From positions 682,001 through 746,000 of the forward strand of contig JAQPZY010001332.1 in NCBI GenBank assembly GCA_029931535.1: 64,000 nucleotides of DNA, in the 5' to 3' direction. Shown piece after piece: positions 47,300-60,283 of this stretch. Position 1 is the stretch's first letter, and every line of letters begins with the position of its first letter. Below the pieces are notes generated by a model. The model saw nothing but the letters and a program-made list of their open reading frames with translations. It did no database searches and was not told the DNA's origin. Origin of the DNA: Margaritifera margaritifera. Taxonomy: Eukaryota > Mollusca > Bivalvia > Unionida > Margaritiferidae. The translations under genes and the position numbers were made by a program.

Positions 47300-49310
47300 A
47301 TGTTTGGTCTTAAGGTTCAGCCCCTGGGTTTTGGGGCACTGCAGGAGGAAGGGAGAGGTACAGGGAAAAGTTCTTTGCAACACACATAGTGTGGAGAAGT
47401 TAACATACACCTATATGTCTTTCACATGCAAGGGTTGACAGTTATTTTGTAATCACAATTAGGACAGCCATGTGCTTTCAGAAGCACACAGCTTATGAAA
47501 CTGCTCCTGTGTGCTTAGAAAATGAATCTGAAATGGCACAAATCACACTAACTTTGCCTGTTCTTAAAATATAGAAATTAATTTCACAGTGTAGGCATTA
47601 TTATTTACTGAAAGTGCACTTGTGAAATTGTAAAATATATTTTTAAAAAAACAAAAGGTTATCAGCTTGTTTTTGATGAGGCCACATTAGTGGAAAGTAA
47701 GACATAGCAGTCACTTTTACAGTAGTGGTATCAATGTTGTCTTGAGTTTGGTAAGGATTTGGTGAAAGTTTTTAGCTTTCATATATTTCCTAAACCACTT
47801 TGATAGATTCTCATCATGATTAGCATTAATCATGAAAGAGCTAAAACAATAAATTCTGTGATGTGTGTGCTCACCCCTTCAACTTTAGGATCTAGGGAAC
47901 AGTCATAGAAAATTTGTGTTCACAGTTTTGGTTAAAGATTTTTCATACGCCTGACATAAGGCTGTGCATTATGATATTGTTCATCTGTCTTTTCATCCAT
48001 TCATCTGTCTGTCACCAATTTCGTTTCTGCACATTAACTTGAGTTGTCCACCATCTACAGTTACCAAACTTTGTGCATGGCTTGCATTTGAGGTAAGGAA
48101 TAACCCTATCAATTTCAGGGTCAAAAGCTCAAAGGTAAAGGTTACTGTGACTGATAGAAGAAAATTAGTTTTCACACAATAACTCGAGCTATCCACCATC
48201 AACAGTTACCAAACTTTGTGGATAGCTTGCACTTTGGTTAAGGAAGACCCTATATATTTTGGGGTTAAAAGGTCAAAGGTAAAGGTCATTGACAGAAACA
48301 AGAAAAATGGTTTTTGCATAATAAGTTGTTCTTCACTATCTACAGTTACCAAACTTTGTTGATGACTTGCACTTGGGGTAAGGAGGAGCCCCATTGATTT
48401 CTTAGTCAATTGGCCAAAGGTCAGGGTCACTGTGACTGAAAGAATAAATATGTTTTCTGAACAAAAACATTAATTCTACCTGGACCAAACTTTATTGATG
48501 GCTTGTACTTGGGGTAAGGAAGACACCTATTGATTTTGGGGTCAGAAGGTCAAGGCCATGGTCACTGTGACTGAAATAAGAACAATAGTTTATGCACTAA
48601 AATTTCAGTTATCTGCATAGAGGATTATTAAACACAGGGCAGACATAATGTGCCATTCATAGTACTCTTATTTTACTTATATTTCCTCAACCTTTTGATA
48701 AACTTTATTCATACTGGGATCAGTCATTATGAAGCTAATATGGTCCATTCTGCAACATGCTGACTTGCCCCTTTTAACTCATTTCAAGGTTACAGTCAGA
48801 AAATTTGTGTTAAGGCTTCTGTTAAAGTTCTTTTATTTGTTGATGGATTTTGTTCTTGCTTGAGGTGAATCACTAAGATTTTGGTTAAATTTTTTTTATT
48901 CGTTTATATTTCTGAAACCCTTTTATGGGTTTTCTTCATACTTTGGTTGAATCATTATGAGGCCAAGACAATTCATTCTACAACCTGCTCACTCAATCGT
49001 TTGACCTTGGTCAATGTCTTGCATTTTGCAGTAATGCTTTGATTATGTGCTCGGCATGCAGGCCCTGGCCTTGTTTTATAAGTTACTTCTGAAATTCAGA
49101 AAGACAAAATGGCCATGCAGAGCTAGCAGTCTTCTGAGAGATACATATCAGAAGTAAGGCCCACCTTTATACTCTAAAACCCAAATCAGCATTATCATTC
49201 AGGCATCAAAATAAAGAAAATTGTTGGTTCTTTGCAGGGAGTACTAGTGGGAAAAATCTGGGAAATAGCTTCTCTTAAAATTTGTAATCCAATGCAAAAG
49301 TGCTAAATGC
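47300..49310 (+). repeat. Segmental duplication, copy split by a 1.4-kb insertion
   Basis: 47,300-47,670 and 49,070-49,310 together correspond to 46,080-46,600. The roughly 1.4 kb between contains a tandem-core element (family 2), so insertion into this copy after the duplication is the simplest reading. Confidence 0.6.
47945..48665 (+). mobile_element. Tandem-core element, family 2, copy A
   Basis: Head CGCCTGACATAAGGC, then four core units (anchors ACTTTGTG or variants at 48,068, 48,213, 48,353, 48,489; spacing 145, 140, 136), each with GGTCAAAGGT and CACTGTGACTGAAA. The tail, AATTTCAGTTAT...AATGTGC(A/C)ATTCA, is shared with copy B. Confidence 0.78.
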
Positions 49311-49319
49311 TAATTTCCA

Positions 49320-52315
49320 GAGTGGAACCTATGAAGGTAATTATAATAATGTTGGCAATTATGCATTAAAATGTATATAATCACTTCAGGTATGGTTAGG
49401 TATTTAAATGTATAAATGCATAATCTGATCCAAGATCAAGATTGTTTTTTGAATGTTCAGTCTTTTATTGATTAGGCAAGGGAAAAGCACTGCAGTTTGA
49501 GATTGGGAAGTGCTGTATGGTGTGGTAAAAATTCAAACAGTCTTGAATTCTGTCTGGCATCTGCATTCACTGCACCACATATTTCTACATGGGCTGGAAG
49601 AATTCACTTCTGATGACTTGAAACGAAAACTAATTGGTAAAATCAAAAATTTATTACATAGTTTCAAATTGACTACCCTGTATGTAAAATATATTATCAC
49701 TGATGAGATTATACATGGAACTTTAACAGATTTTGCATAACAGAAATAATTGATATTATGTAACAGAACAAGTTAATTCATGTGCAAAATTTTTTGCATA
49801 GATAAGTTTCTTTGAGGAAGGATTGCTTTAATGTTGATCTTATTTATTATGAAGTTTAATTAAATTATTTTATTACTCTTAATAATTTTTCCATTTGATC
49901 TTTTGTCATTTAAAGTCAACATCTTGTGTTCCCCCAGAATACAAAATTCTTTCTTTTTAAAAGAGAAGTGTTCCATGTAGTTGATGATATCAGTACAAAT
50001 GGAGAAATTGTTGTGGATTTTTGTTTTTAATTTAATAACAGTTGCAACCTAGTCACAGATGAAAATGTGGAATGAATGTAATAATTGCTCTGTTGATCCA
50101 AAAATTACAGAATGAATTGAAAGCTAAGATCTGTATCTTTTCTTGAAAGATAATTATTTTGTGAAGAAAAGAGGGGAATTTGATGGTTCAACTGTAGATT
50201 GGCACTGTTTTGTCATTGACCTTTGTAGATTATAGTGGCATTTTATCATTTTTATCACATTCTAATTGTACTAGTGCATGAAAGTCATTGAAGCAGTGTA
50301 AGCAGTACTGAGCAGTTTACTTTACACAGCTTAAAGAGCTTTTAATGCATTTGTGTGATATTGTTAATAATTCTACCATGTGTTATCAACTACCAAGGAC
50401 TTTGATATGACTTTTCTACAGTAGAATGCATAATATTCACCTTTATCATTTATCCTCTTATCTTTACACCATTTCCAATATAATAGTTGTCCATTTACAA
50501 ATATAAACATTTCCAGTTCGTTAAATGTTTTTCTTTTTTTTGTTTTATTCATATAAAAATTTTAATGATTATGTGGTTCACCTAACAGATTTGTATTCCT
50601 TGTGTGATCATTTTACCTTCAGTGTGCTTGGGAGATATATTTTAAGTAGGTAAAATAATTTTATGTTACCTCCCTTTGTGGAATTTGGTTGCTCTGTAAG
50701 CTGCAATTCACCATTTCTAAATGCTTTTATTTTCAAAGAAAAATGTCCTTTTTTGAATCTTTTATTTATATTATACAAATATTGTGCTTTCCATATTTTT
50801 CTCCATTTTTTCCAGACTAAGATAATCATCTGTCAGCAACATGGATGAAAAAAGTGTCATACCTTTTTCTTGTGATGTTGACATTTTGTGTATTTACCTA
50901 ATCAAGAGGTTTATCATAATGTAAAATTTATCTCTAGTAGTTATTATTTTGTTATATAAGGAGTTACAGAGAGGTTTTATTGATATATTAAGGGAAAAGT
51001 GTTTATATGTGAATTAGAAGTGTTTGTGTATTCATGAAATGTAACACATGTTTATTCTTTATAGATACATGTATACTACACATAGGGTACTTATTGCAGT
51101 GAAAAAAGTCAAGTGGTTATATGCAAACAACATTTTACAACTTGTGAGATAGCTATGACTTGTGGGATGAAATACACACATTACCATGATATAAACATCA
51201 TCATGATGATGCCTCTGAAACTATACATGTCTTTCACCTTTTCTTGTATACAATCAACTAATAATATAAATGTCTTGGTAAGACTGAAACACTAGTAGAT
51301 AGAGACAGTCTTTTTTAGTAATAGAAATAGAAATTGAAAGTTTAATCTACAATTTTGTGTCAATTTATGACTCATTGTGTCCTTAACCAGTTCCAGAAGT
51401 TATGTTCCCGTCTTAACTGCCTTGACAGTGTGACACAGATCTGGCATGTTGGATGCCAAAACAGTTATGACGTTACAAAAGGCCACCAGTAATGTAATAA
51501 ATGTTTAGGTGTCCAAGTACAAAAGGATGTAAGCATAATGTGCCAGGTTGACACAGATTTTATATGTCGTTTCACCTGACTTAATAACTTGTATAGTTAA
51601 TAAAATTCTGCCAGTGTTTTTAAGCTGGTGATTTTATTAATGATATAAAAGTAAAATTAATTCATTAAATGACATTATATAAAAGTATTAGCTATGCCTT
51701 TCTAATTTTCTAAAACAATTGGAATAATATACACATTGTGTTTCTTTTTTGTATACTGTAGATATTATCCATGCATCAATTTAATTTTTCTGGTTCAGAC
51801 CAAAATAATATTGCTCTTACTCTTCTGACTTTGTGAATATTTTGTTGAATCACATTAACAAATATTCTGATTCTTGACAAATAATCATACAATTATGCAA
51901 GCAACCACCTAAATGAGAATAACAGCTTTATATAATGTTTGTCAGTATTTGTATGTCTGCAAATTGAAAAACCTGTAATTTTTCTCCAATGTCAGTGTAT
52001 TACCAGTTATATCCAATTGTATGAACTTGATAATCATCATATATGAATGGATGCAATTTGAACAGAATTACCTGGCCTTTTGACCTCTAATCATGAAGGC
52101 CTATCCTACTGGACAAACAGGTGATAATTATTTATTTATATAACTCACCAATGTGAAGGATACATAGTGCATGTGCACCACCTAAAGTTTTCTTTGTTAA
52201 ATAGACTAACCTTAATTGAATTTCTTGTAAAAGGGTCCAACTCATGGGTTATTCTGGTCAAGCAGTGTAAATTACACTATGCTACTATTTCACCTATCAG
52301 TATTTACTGTTAATA
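49320..52315. other. No gene recognised
   Basis: Very AT-rich. A block near 51,110-51,240 is distantly similar to 53,205-53,315 (GAAATAGCCATGACT and AACATCATG themes), suggesting an old duplication. No coding signal. Confidence 0.35.
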
Positions 52316-52320
52316 AGAAA

Positions 52321-52620
52321 TCTGGCTGTATTAAACTGCTGATTAGAGTTCATTCATATTTTAATGTGTTAATAAGACATCTGGCTGTATTAAACTGCTG
52401 ATTAGAGTTCATTCATATTTTAATGTGTTAATAAGACATCTGGCTGTATTAAACTGCTGATTAGAGTTCATTCGTATTTTGATGTGTTAATAATTCTAAA
52501 CAGCATCATTCCCTCCTCAGATTCATGCCGAGAAACTATTTATAATCATATTATATAATCTGGCTGTATTAAACTGCTGATTAGAGTTCATTCATATTTT
52601 CTTGCAAAGATAATTGTAAA
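52321..52620. repeat. 59-bp tandem repeat, 3 adjacent copies plus 1 displaced
   Basis: Units start at 52,321, 52,380 and 52,439, exactly 59 bp apart and nearly identical. A fourth copy starts at 52,559. The intervening AAACAGCATCA.TCCCTCCTC block is also duplicated, so the fourth copy arose by a larger duplication. Confidence 0.92.
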
Positions 52621-52639
52621 CAGCATCAGTCCCTCCTCA

Positions 52640-53960
52640 GACTATTTACAATCATGTTTATAGCTAAACAACTATTGCTAATAATTTGCATTTTGATGTT
52701 CAAGTATTAAAATGACTCAGGGTGCTTTATGGAATACAAATTCAGTTAGATTTCAGGTAACAGACATAGTCTATTTTAATAATATATTATCCATCTATAT
52801 ACTATGGTTCAATAATAGGATTGTTACAAAAATAACATATCTAGCTCTTGTTTCCTTGGAAACAGACATAGTAATCATGCAATTGAATGACAATCTATTT
52901 GCATTTTTTAACCCATAATGCTTCTGGAAGTTAAGATAGTAGTTTGAAATGTATACCATACTATTTTGTTGTATTCAAATGCTTGCATGAAAAACCTTGT
53001 ATTTATCACTACATCACATTCATTCTTAATTTATATATAAATTATGTTTTATTTGTTCAGGATGTTTGAACAACAGGCATGGTATCGAGGAGAAAGAATA
53101 TATGGGGTTTTTTTCTTCTGTTTTCTACATTTTTCATCCCAGAGAAAAATTCTATCCTTCAAATAATTAAACTGTTTTCATAGTTTCTGATTCTTGGTTT
53201 TAGTTTCTTCCCACGTGTGACAGTTTGTCCTTGTGAAATAGCCATGACTGTTGGGACTGAATGCACTCAATAATGTGAAATAGACAACATCATGCTAATC
53301 ACTCGAGGCATGTCAATCACTTCTTTTCTTCCTTTTTTTAATTTTACTTTTATATTAATAAAAGTGTATTTTCCTTTTTGCCTTTTTATTGGTCATAGTT
53401 GCATTGGTGAAAGTCAAGTTGTATTGGCTCAAGTGTAGTTATATAGGTCCAAGGCAGTGATGAGGACCTGTACAATCAGACATGGGTCAATATGACTAAA
53501 CAAGGACCTAAAATAAGTCCAATAAAAAAACCCACCACATTTAACAACATTTGTATTAATTAACTTTGTATATTGTTGTGACATCAACATCCTTATTTAA
53601 TGTAACTCCCCAATTTAAACATTGTATGGATTGTGTACTAAATACAGAATAGCCCATCGTATAAGCCATAACAAAGCAGTCTGTGTACAGGGCTTTAAAC
53701 AGGGTCTATATGATTGGAACTACAGCTGAGTGGTATGTGGCATTCTGTTGTAGTCGGTACCACTTGGTCAAATGCTGCACAGCATGTATTGTTCATCTAA
53801 TGTGATACAGTGTGTGCTATATCTGTGGATTGCAATATAACTGTTATCATCTCAGTTGAATGTGAAAGTTGCAAATTGTCATTCCCCAGACATATATAGG
53901 CACTGACAATTTACTAAAATTACCAGTATTGTGTGATTCTAGAGCTGCCGTTACTCTGAA
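52640..53960. other. No gene recognised
   Basis: AT-rich sequence; no domain, RNA gene or transposon end identified. Confidence 0.35.
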
Positions 53961-53964
53961 AATC

Positions 53965-54985
53965 CATTCCTTGTCTTATATGCCTGCCATAAGGCAGAGC
54001 GTATTATGTTACAATGTTGTCTGTCTGTCCATCTCTCAGTTACCTATTTTGTTTCTGCACAATAACTTTAGTTGCTATTAGACTTTGTGGATGGTTTGTA
54101 CCTGGGGTAAGGAAGAAGCAAATCAATTCTGGAGTCAAACGCTCAAAGGTCCACTTCACTGTGACTGAAAGATAAAAATGGTTTCTGCCAAATAATTTGA
54201 GTTTGCCACCATCTACAGTCACCAAACCTTGTGGATGGTTTACACTTTGGATAAGGAAGAACCTTATTGATTTCAGGTTCAAAAAGTTAAAGGTCAGTGT
54301 CACTATAACTAAAAGATACAAAATAGCTTCCACACAATAACTGGAGTTTTCCATCATCTATGGTTACCAAACTTTGTGGATGGCTCACAGTTGGGGTAAG
54401 GAAGAATCCTATTGATTTTGGAGTCAAAAGGCCAAAGGTCAGGTTCACTGACTGAAAGAATAACAATGGTTTCTGCAGATTATAATTAGTTTTAAATCAC
54501 TTACCTGGATCAAACTTTGTGGATGCCTTGCACTTTGGGCAAGGAAGAAGCCTATTGATTTTGGGGTAAAAAAAAAGTCAAAGGTCAAAGTTACTGTGCC
54601 TGAAAGAATACATGGTGTCCGCACAATAACATTAGTTCTACATTACATACCTAAGCCAAACTTTGTAGATGGCTTGCACTTTGGGTAAGGAAGAAGCCTA
54701 TTAAGTATGGGACCAGAAGGTCAAAGGTCAAAGTTACTGCAACAGAAAAAAAAAAAAAAGGTTACTGCACAATAAAATTAGTTCCACATCACCGACCGGG
54801 ACCAAACTTTGTGGATGGCATTCACTTAGAGTATGGAAGAAGCTTACTGATTTTATGGTCAAAAGGTCAAAGGTGAAGGTCACTGTGATTGAAAGAATAA
54901 AAAAAATTTTTTCACAAAAATTTCAGTTATATATAGGACTCCTAAACTTGGGGGTGGGCATGTAATGTGCAATTCAATAGTTTTA
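53965..54985 (+). mobile_element. Tandem-core element, family 2, copy B
   Basis: A head hairpin TGCCTGCCATAAGGCA is followed by six core units (anchors at 54,082, 54,226, 54,371, 54,514, 54,660, 54,806; spacing 144, 145, 143, 146, 146). It ends in the same tail as copy A. Units carry ACCAAACTTTGTGGATGG, GGTAAGGAAGAA and CAAAGGTCA blocks. The coding-like reads within it are repeat artefacts. Confidence 0.82.
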
Positions 54986-55527
54986 TAGCAACAGAAAGAA
55001 CTTGACCTTTACAAAATGAAGTTTTATAGTTGGAAATACTAGTAGATGTTTTTGCAAAGCTTTAATATATCTCATTAGTTAAGTTTGAACTCTTCATTCT
55101 GTGGGTTTTACTCTGTTCAGAGTTTAATTGCATGTCAAAATACTGAAATGTGTCAAAACATGACAAATAATTGTGACAAAGCTGTAATGAAATGTTTTAC
55201 AAGTGATTCAGTGATTCAGGATCAGTAAAATATTTTTTCTGTTTATTGTCTCTGTTCTTCAATAGTTCAAGAAAGTATGTTTAATATAATCATCACTTAT
55301 TTTAAAATATGAAATTCATAATTCAAAATATACTAGACCATCCCTCCTCTCCCCGCAGACACACACATGAATCTTTGATTGGACAGATGGAGTCACAGAA
55401 AGTAACTGATATATTTGACATATGGCCACATATCTCCATGCAGTTGTCATGACATATCTGTAAAGATACTATTAACTTTTCCATACTTAGTCTGGATATT
55501 ACCATGATTCTTTGATATGAATACTAA

Positions 55528-55715
55528 TTTCTCTTTCAAATACATTCCCTGATCACATTAATGTTAGGGATATGAGCCTGCTACCTCCCAAATCCAGCCC
55601 TACTAAAAGACAAAAAAATCGTCTTTTCTGTCTATCTCATATGTAAACAAAGGGAAAACAAACCTTGCCCCTTACCTCCCCTTGTCACCACCAGGTGTCG
55701 CTAGTGTTTAAGCTT
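55528..55715 (+). repeat. DIRS left inverted terminal repeat
   Basis: It pairs in inverted orientation with about 60,675-60,840. Shared blocks (left wording) are CACATTAATGTTAGG, GCCTGCTACCTCCC, AGCCCTACTAAAAG and TTACCTCCCCTTG. Its outer 40 bases (from TTTCTCTTTCAAATAC) are also matched, inverted, by the internal complementary region at 60,525-60,568. Confidence 0.9.
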
Positions 55716-56063
55716 CCCTGCTGTACTGATAACATGTACATTATACATCCAAACAATCCAAGCCATCTTAGTGTTAAATTGGACCATTCAACTTTAAATT
55801 TAGATTTATTGTGTTGGACAATCATTCTTCTACATGTTGTGTACATTATTTTAAAACAATTATCCATAATTGAGTGACTTTGTCACCTTTTACAGACTTA
55901 GTCTATTTAAGATCACATTACAACACTCTGTCGTTGTTTATGAGTTAGTGCAACACTGACTAATTTCGCTTATTCTTTTAGTAACGGGTGTGGTATTAGC
56001 GAGTTAGTAACATGCTGAATTGCTAATTTGTGCTTTGTTTTCACTTGTGTCGTTTCAGTAGAA

Positions 56064-57070
56064 ATGTCAACTAAATGCATGAAATGCAAAAAGTTCAAAG
56101 CAAAAGAAGACAACCATGACTCTTGTATTGTATGTACTAAGTGTATATCATCTATGCCATGCATCGTGTGTAAAATGTGGTCTGCAGTAGTCCTGAAGGC
56201 AGCAAAAGGGAGGGAAAGACTGAATAAGTAGAGGAAAGATAGCATTCACATCCTCAGTATACATCCAAAGTCAACCTCTATTGTGAGCCTTGTGGTGGAT
56301 GCTGGGTCTCCCCCTCCCCCACCTAAAGTTTGTCATTTGCAACCGTCAGCCACAGTAACATCAGTGGCAATGGAGGAGCATAATGTTGACCTAGTACAAT
56401 CGTCCGCCTTAGAACAGATGCGTCGTCTGGTCCAGGAAAACGACGACTCAACTGTTGACATCAGGCCAGATATTACCCTTATTTCCCTCGCTCGCTTCCA
56501 CAACACCCCTCCCCCATATCAGAGCATGGACTTCGGGTCTGTAAGTCCGGACGCATGGGGTTTTTACCGGATCCATTTCATTATACAACCTCGCTATCAC
56601 CGGCCGTCCCAGCATGAAGACTATTGATAAAATGGTCTGGCCAGCTAGGATTTACGGGAATCTTAGTGACAGATCCGTCTGTCTTGCTGTACCATCGGTG
56701 ACATACCCATACTATGACGGAGATTTTAGTGAGAAGAGATGCCGTCCTTCTGGCTCCTTCACCAATAGGCAAAATTAAGGAGGTCAGTGACTGTCTTTTA
56801 GGATGAATATGTGATACGGGGAATGCTAAGGCTTTCTTTTCAGAAAACCAAGTACCAGTGTTGTTCTCATCTTGCTGGTACAAAACTCGCTCAGACGCCT
56901 TCAGTACTGATCTCGCGGCCCTGGACAAAAATCTAGCAGTCGTTCAAATGTCTGTTCCATTGTTTTATAAGGTGGACAAAAATGTGTTCCATGCCACATC
57001 AAAGCTAGTCCAAAACGTAGTCGCTACGTGTTCAATGTTAGAATTGGCTTCATTGGCCATTTTCTGACTC
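56064..57070 (+). pseudogene. DIRS ORF1 (gag-like), broken
   Basis: An ATG at 56,064 opens a 55-codon cysteine-rich piece with C..C and H..C..C patterns, ending at TAG about 56,229. Further pieces follow: 56,283-56,627, proline-rich, then 56,858-57,067, leucine-rich and helical. DIRS ORF1 proteins have a similar cysteine-rich start and helical C-terminal half. The parts are in different frames with stops between, so no intact product remains. Confidence 0.6.
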
Positions 57071-57539
57071 GCTAAAAAGTCAGCAATGACCACGCTTGGG
57101 AGGTGACGGCCTGGATTGCTAGCTATTAACAGGGCAGCTCACCATTCCATGGCCAATGCGTTGACTGCTGCTGCCAATTTGGAACTGATATGATACAACG
57201 TGACGCATGTCTGCGATCCATGTTGCTGAAGCCTCATCATACCCTGGCTTTACAGATGACCCCGTTTGGGTCACCTTTATTCTTTGGAGGAAAAATTGAA
57301 GATGTTCGGAGGAAGGCATCTCAGGAACTGCCCATCCAACTCGCCTCACAACCCACACAGGCGTTTTGAAACAATTAACCCCAGCCACAGCAGAGGGACG
57401 ATAGGCAGACCATGGACATGGGATCTTTTGAGTCAAATGGCCAGTATAGATCCCAGCCCAATGCCAGGAGACAACAGTCTAACCAAGCTAGGAGGCAATT
57501 ATACAGAGGCGACAAGAAACCAAGTTTCTTCGCCTTCAA

Positions 57540-58510
57540 GCCTCCTAACTCTAGACTTTGACCTACCCTCCCCACCGCTCGCAGACAGCGTACCTGTAGG
57601 CGGCCACCTCCTGCAATTTCCGGCTCACTGGATTACCCTATTTCCTCAGAACGATTGGGTGATCAAGGTAATTTCGGAGGGACATCGGATTTCATTTATC
57701 CAACTCCTCCACTTTCCTCCTCTCCCCTCTTCACGGACGTACCGTCAGATCGGAAGAAGGATGCCTTTCTACAACAGGAGATACGGTCGCTCACAATCGC
57801 CGGAGTTTTATTCCAGTCTGTTTCTTATCTAGAACCGAAATTCAAGATGGAAACGGTGAGATCAATCCGTCCCTCCATCCGACGGGACGAGTATGCCGTC
57901 AGTCTCGATATGACCGACGCATATTTTCACGTCCCTATCCACCCCGCGTCACTGACATTTCTCCGTTTTGCTTACCGCGACACGGTTTATCAGGTTCAAG
58001 TCCTACTCTTTGGCCTCAACATCAGCCCTTGGACTTTTACCAAGGTTATGGATTGCGTCATCACCCTGTTCCAATCGACTTCATCTACAGCGACGGCAGC
58101 GTACTTGGACGACATCCTCCAGAAAACATATGGTGCGTTCTATTCTACTCAAAGGCAGAAACTATCTTCTCTCACTTTTAGATCATCTAGTCTTTCTCGT
58201 GAACTGGGAAAAGTTCGATCTCCATCCATCCCAGAGTTTTGTCAATCTGGGTATGGAGTTTCTCACCAACCTGAATCTGGTATGGCTTTCTCGCGTACGC
58301 GTAATCCAGATCGTGGAACTTGTCGAGTCCGTTTCCAACAGGACTTGGATTTCAGCGAGAGAGCTCTTGCAACTCCTCGGATTATTCAATGCAGCGGCGG
58401 ACTTGATACCGCTCGGCCGTCTTTTCATGCGCCTCTTACAAATGACGTTGCTAGCACAGTGGCGCCCCTTTTCAAGTCCCCTCGACCAAACAGTAATGAT
58501 CATGCCCTCT
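57540..58510 (+). pseudogene. DIRS reverse transcriptase, frameshifted
   Basis: The upstream part (GGHLLQF..HW, about 57,600) is in one frame and the core (57,655 onward) in another. The core contains F.METV..I, SLDMTDAYFHVPIHP, LFGLN.SPWTFTK and the catalytic YLDD at 58,102-58,113. After YLDD the reading shifts again near 58,130; the thumb (NWEKFDL.PSQ.F.NLGMEF) and a RELL.LLGL..AAADLIPLGR block continue to about 58,510. About 20 residues usually present before F.METV seem to be deleted. The SPWTFTK and NWEK wording separates it from LTR and LINE enzymes. Confidence 0.88.
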
Positions 58511-59171
58511 GGAGAAGCCCCAAGCGGAAATAACGGTATGTACTGACGCCAGTACGTACGGTTGGGGTGCCCACCTGTTGCCGGACTTCGCTACCGTCAG
58601 CGGCACGTGGGAGCAAGCGGAGCGGCCTCTCCACATCAACCTTTTAGAAATGAAGGCTGTCATCAATGCCTTTCACTTTTGGAAGGATCGACTCTGAGGC
58701 AAAACGGTCCTCATTGTGTCCGACAACTCTGTGGTGGTGACATACCTCCTCAAACAGGGGGTACCTGTGCGTTCTGATTTGGCAGTTTCTACGTTGGTGC
58801 GACGACCTCCATATCAACGTACAAATCAGACACATTCCCGGCAGACTCAATGTCTTGGCCGACTCTCTTTTCAGGAAAGGTCAAGTCACACGGAATGGTC
58901 TCTCTATCAATCAGTCTTTCTTCGGATTTGCGTACTTTGGGGGCGTCCGATGATTGACCTTTTTGCGACAAGGTGGAATCACAAGTTGGCCACCTTCGTC
59001 TCTCCAGTTCCGGATCCAGAAGCTTGGGCCGTGGACTCTCTGTCAAACAACTGGGAGGGCTTGTGGGCATTCGCCTACCCTCCCACGGTCTTGGTACCGA
59101 AAATAATCCAGAAGTTACGGGGTCACAACTGCAAGATGATTCTGATAGCCCCTCTCAGATGGAACAAGTAA
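58511..59171 (+). pseudogene. DIRS RNase H and following conserved domain, broken
   Basis: RNase H starts with TDAS.YGWGA about 58,535 and continues through a LLEMKAV block. An in-frame TGA at 58,695-58,697 interrupts it before VSDNS. A frame change near 58,790 and a return near 58,940 follow. The last part (to TAA at 59,169-59,171) has P.IDLFATR.N.K and SPVPDP.A, ending in ILIAP. DIRS elements carry this block and it has been described as methyltransferase-like; that label is from family knowledge. Confidence 0.78.
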
Positions 59172-59339
59172 TGGGTTACCGATCTACTCGATCTAACGAT
59201 AAATCTACCCAGGAAGATTCCGGCCAGCCCGAATCTTCTCAAACAACCGCGATCACGGGTGTTCCACCCCTGCCCGGACCGTCTTCTTCTTCACGCTTCT
59301 CTCTTGTCCGGACAGCCTTGTGAGACAAACAATTTAAAC

Positions 59340-60283
59340 CTTCGATTGTCGAGAGAATCTCGAGAGCAAGAAGGCCCTCCACTATGAAGGCTTACGATGG
59401 AAAGTGGCATGTTTTCAGGGACTGGTGCCATATCAATAACATCGTCCCTTTAAATGCCTCAATCCCTGAACTGGACGACTCTTTGCTCTGGCTCTTCGAG
59501 GAGAGACAGTTGACCCCAGGTACTATCAAAGGCTACCGCTCCATGATATCAGACACATTCCGGCATCATGATAGACGCGATATCGGTAATGATAAAGATC
59601 TATTTTGATCTCAATCGACCAAAACCCTCACCCTGTTTCTGAAATGGAATCTGTCCTGAGTTTTAACATGGCTCAATTCAAATAAATTCGAGCCTTTAGC
59701 ATGCAGGGTGAGCGAGTTACATGCCCTTTCCGTCGACCCGAACTATATTCAGTTCAGATCGGATGGTTCGGTTTTCCTCTTGACGCAACCAGGCTTCGTA
59801 GCCAAAAATAGGTTACCGTCGGTTGGCAATCAAAGAGTCGTCATTCGCTCGCTCTCTTCCATAGACACGTCGAGAATAGCGGCCATGCAAGATCCTATTC
59901 GCCCACTCAAGCACTATTTGAAACGCACAGAGGCTTGTCGTGGCACGCGCAAGCGCCTCTTTCTTCCGGTGAAAGCCGAGAAACAGGACATCACCCCTCA
60001 AGCTCTTGCTTCGTGGCTGAAGTGGGTCATAGGCTCGGCGTACTCTGAGGTCTCATAAGATCAGAGTCGCCTCATGAAGTTTACAGCTCATGAGATTAGA
60101 GCGATCTCTGCGAGCCTCGCGTTCGAAAGTAACGTTTCGATTCGAGATATAATGGAAGCTGTTGGCTGGCATGTAGAGTCAACCTTCTCGAGTTTTTATC
60201 TCAAAGATTTAGCTTCGCAGAGGCAAACATTCAATCTGGTGGGTCCGGTGGCGGAAGGCCAGATGACCACCAGACCCAATTAA
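59340..60283 (+). pseudogene. DIRS tyrosine recombinase, catalytic residues intact but frame interrupted
   Basis: An N-terminal core-binding part at about 59,384-59,608 ends in TGA. The catalytic part begins at RVSELHAL with the first arginine at 59,705-59,707. It is cut by a TAA at 60,056-60,058 and resumes in the same frame with HEIR (His 60,089-60,091, Arg 60,098-60,100), a GW, and the nucleophile tyrosine in SFYL at 60,197-60,199. The R, H..R and Y residues of the lambda-integrase fold are therefore all present. About 100 bp between the two halves are out of frame. It ends at TAA 60,281-60,283. Confidence 0.87.

Noticed and set aside
47964..48430. Overlapping open frames on both strands
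   Set aside because: They lie within the tandem-core repeat units and change with unit number; the same holds for 54,040-54,357.
57266..57832. 188-codon open frame as a separate gene
   Set aside because: It is a shifted reading of the DIRS gag/pol junction; only a short part (about 57,590-57,700) is the true pol frame.
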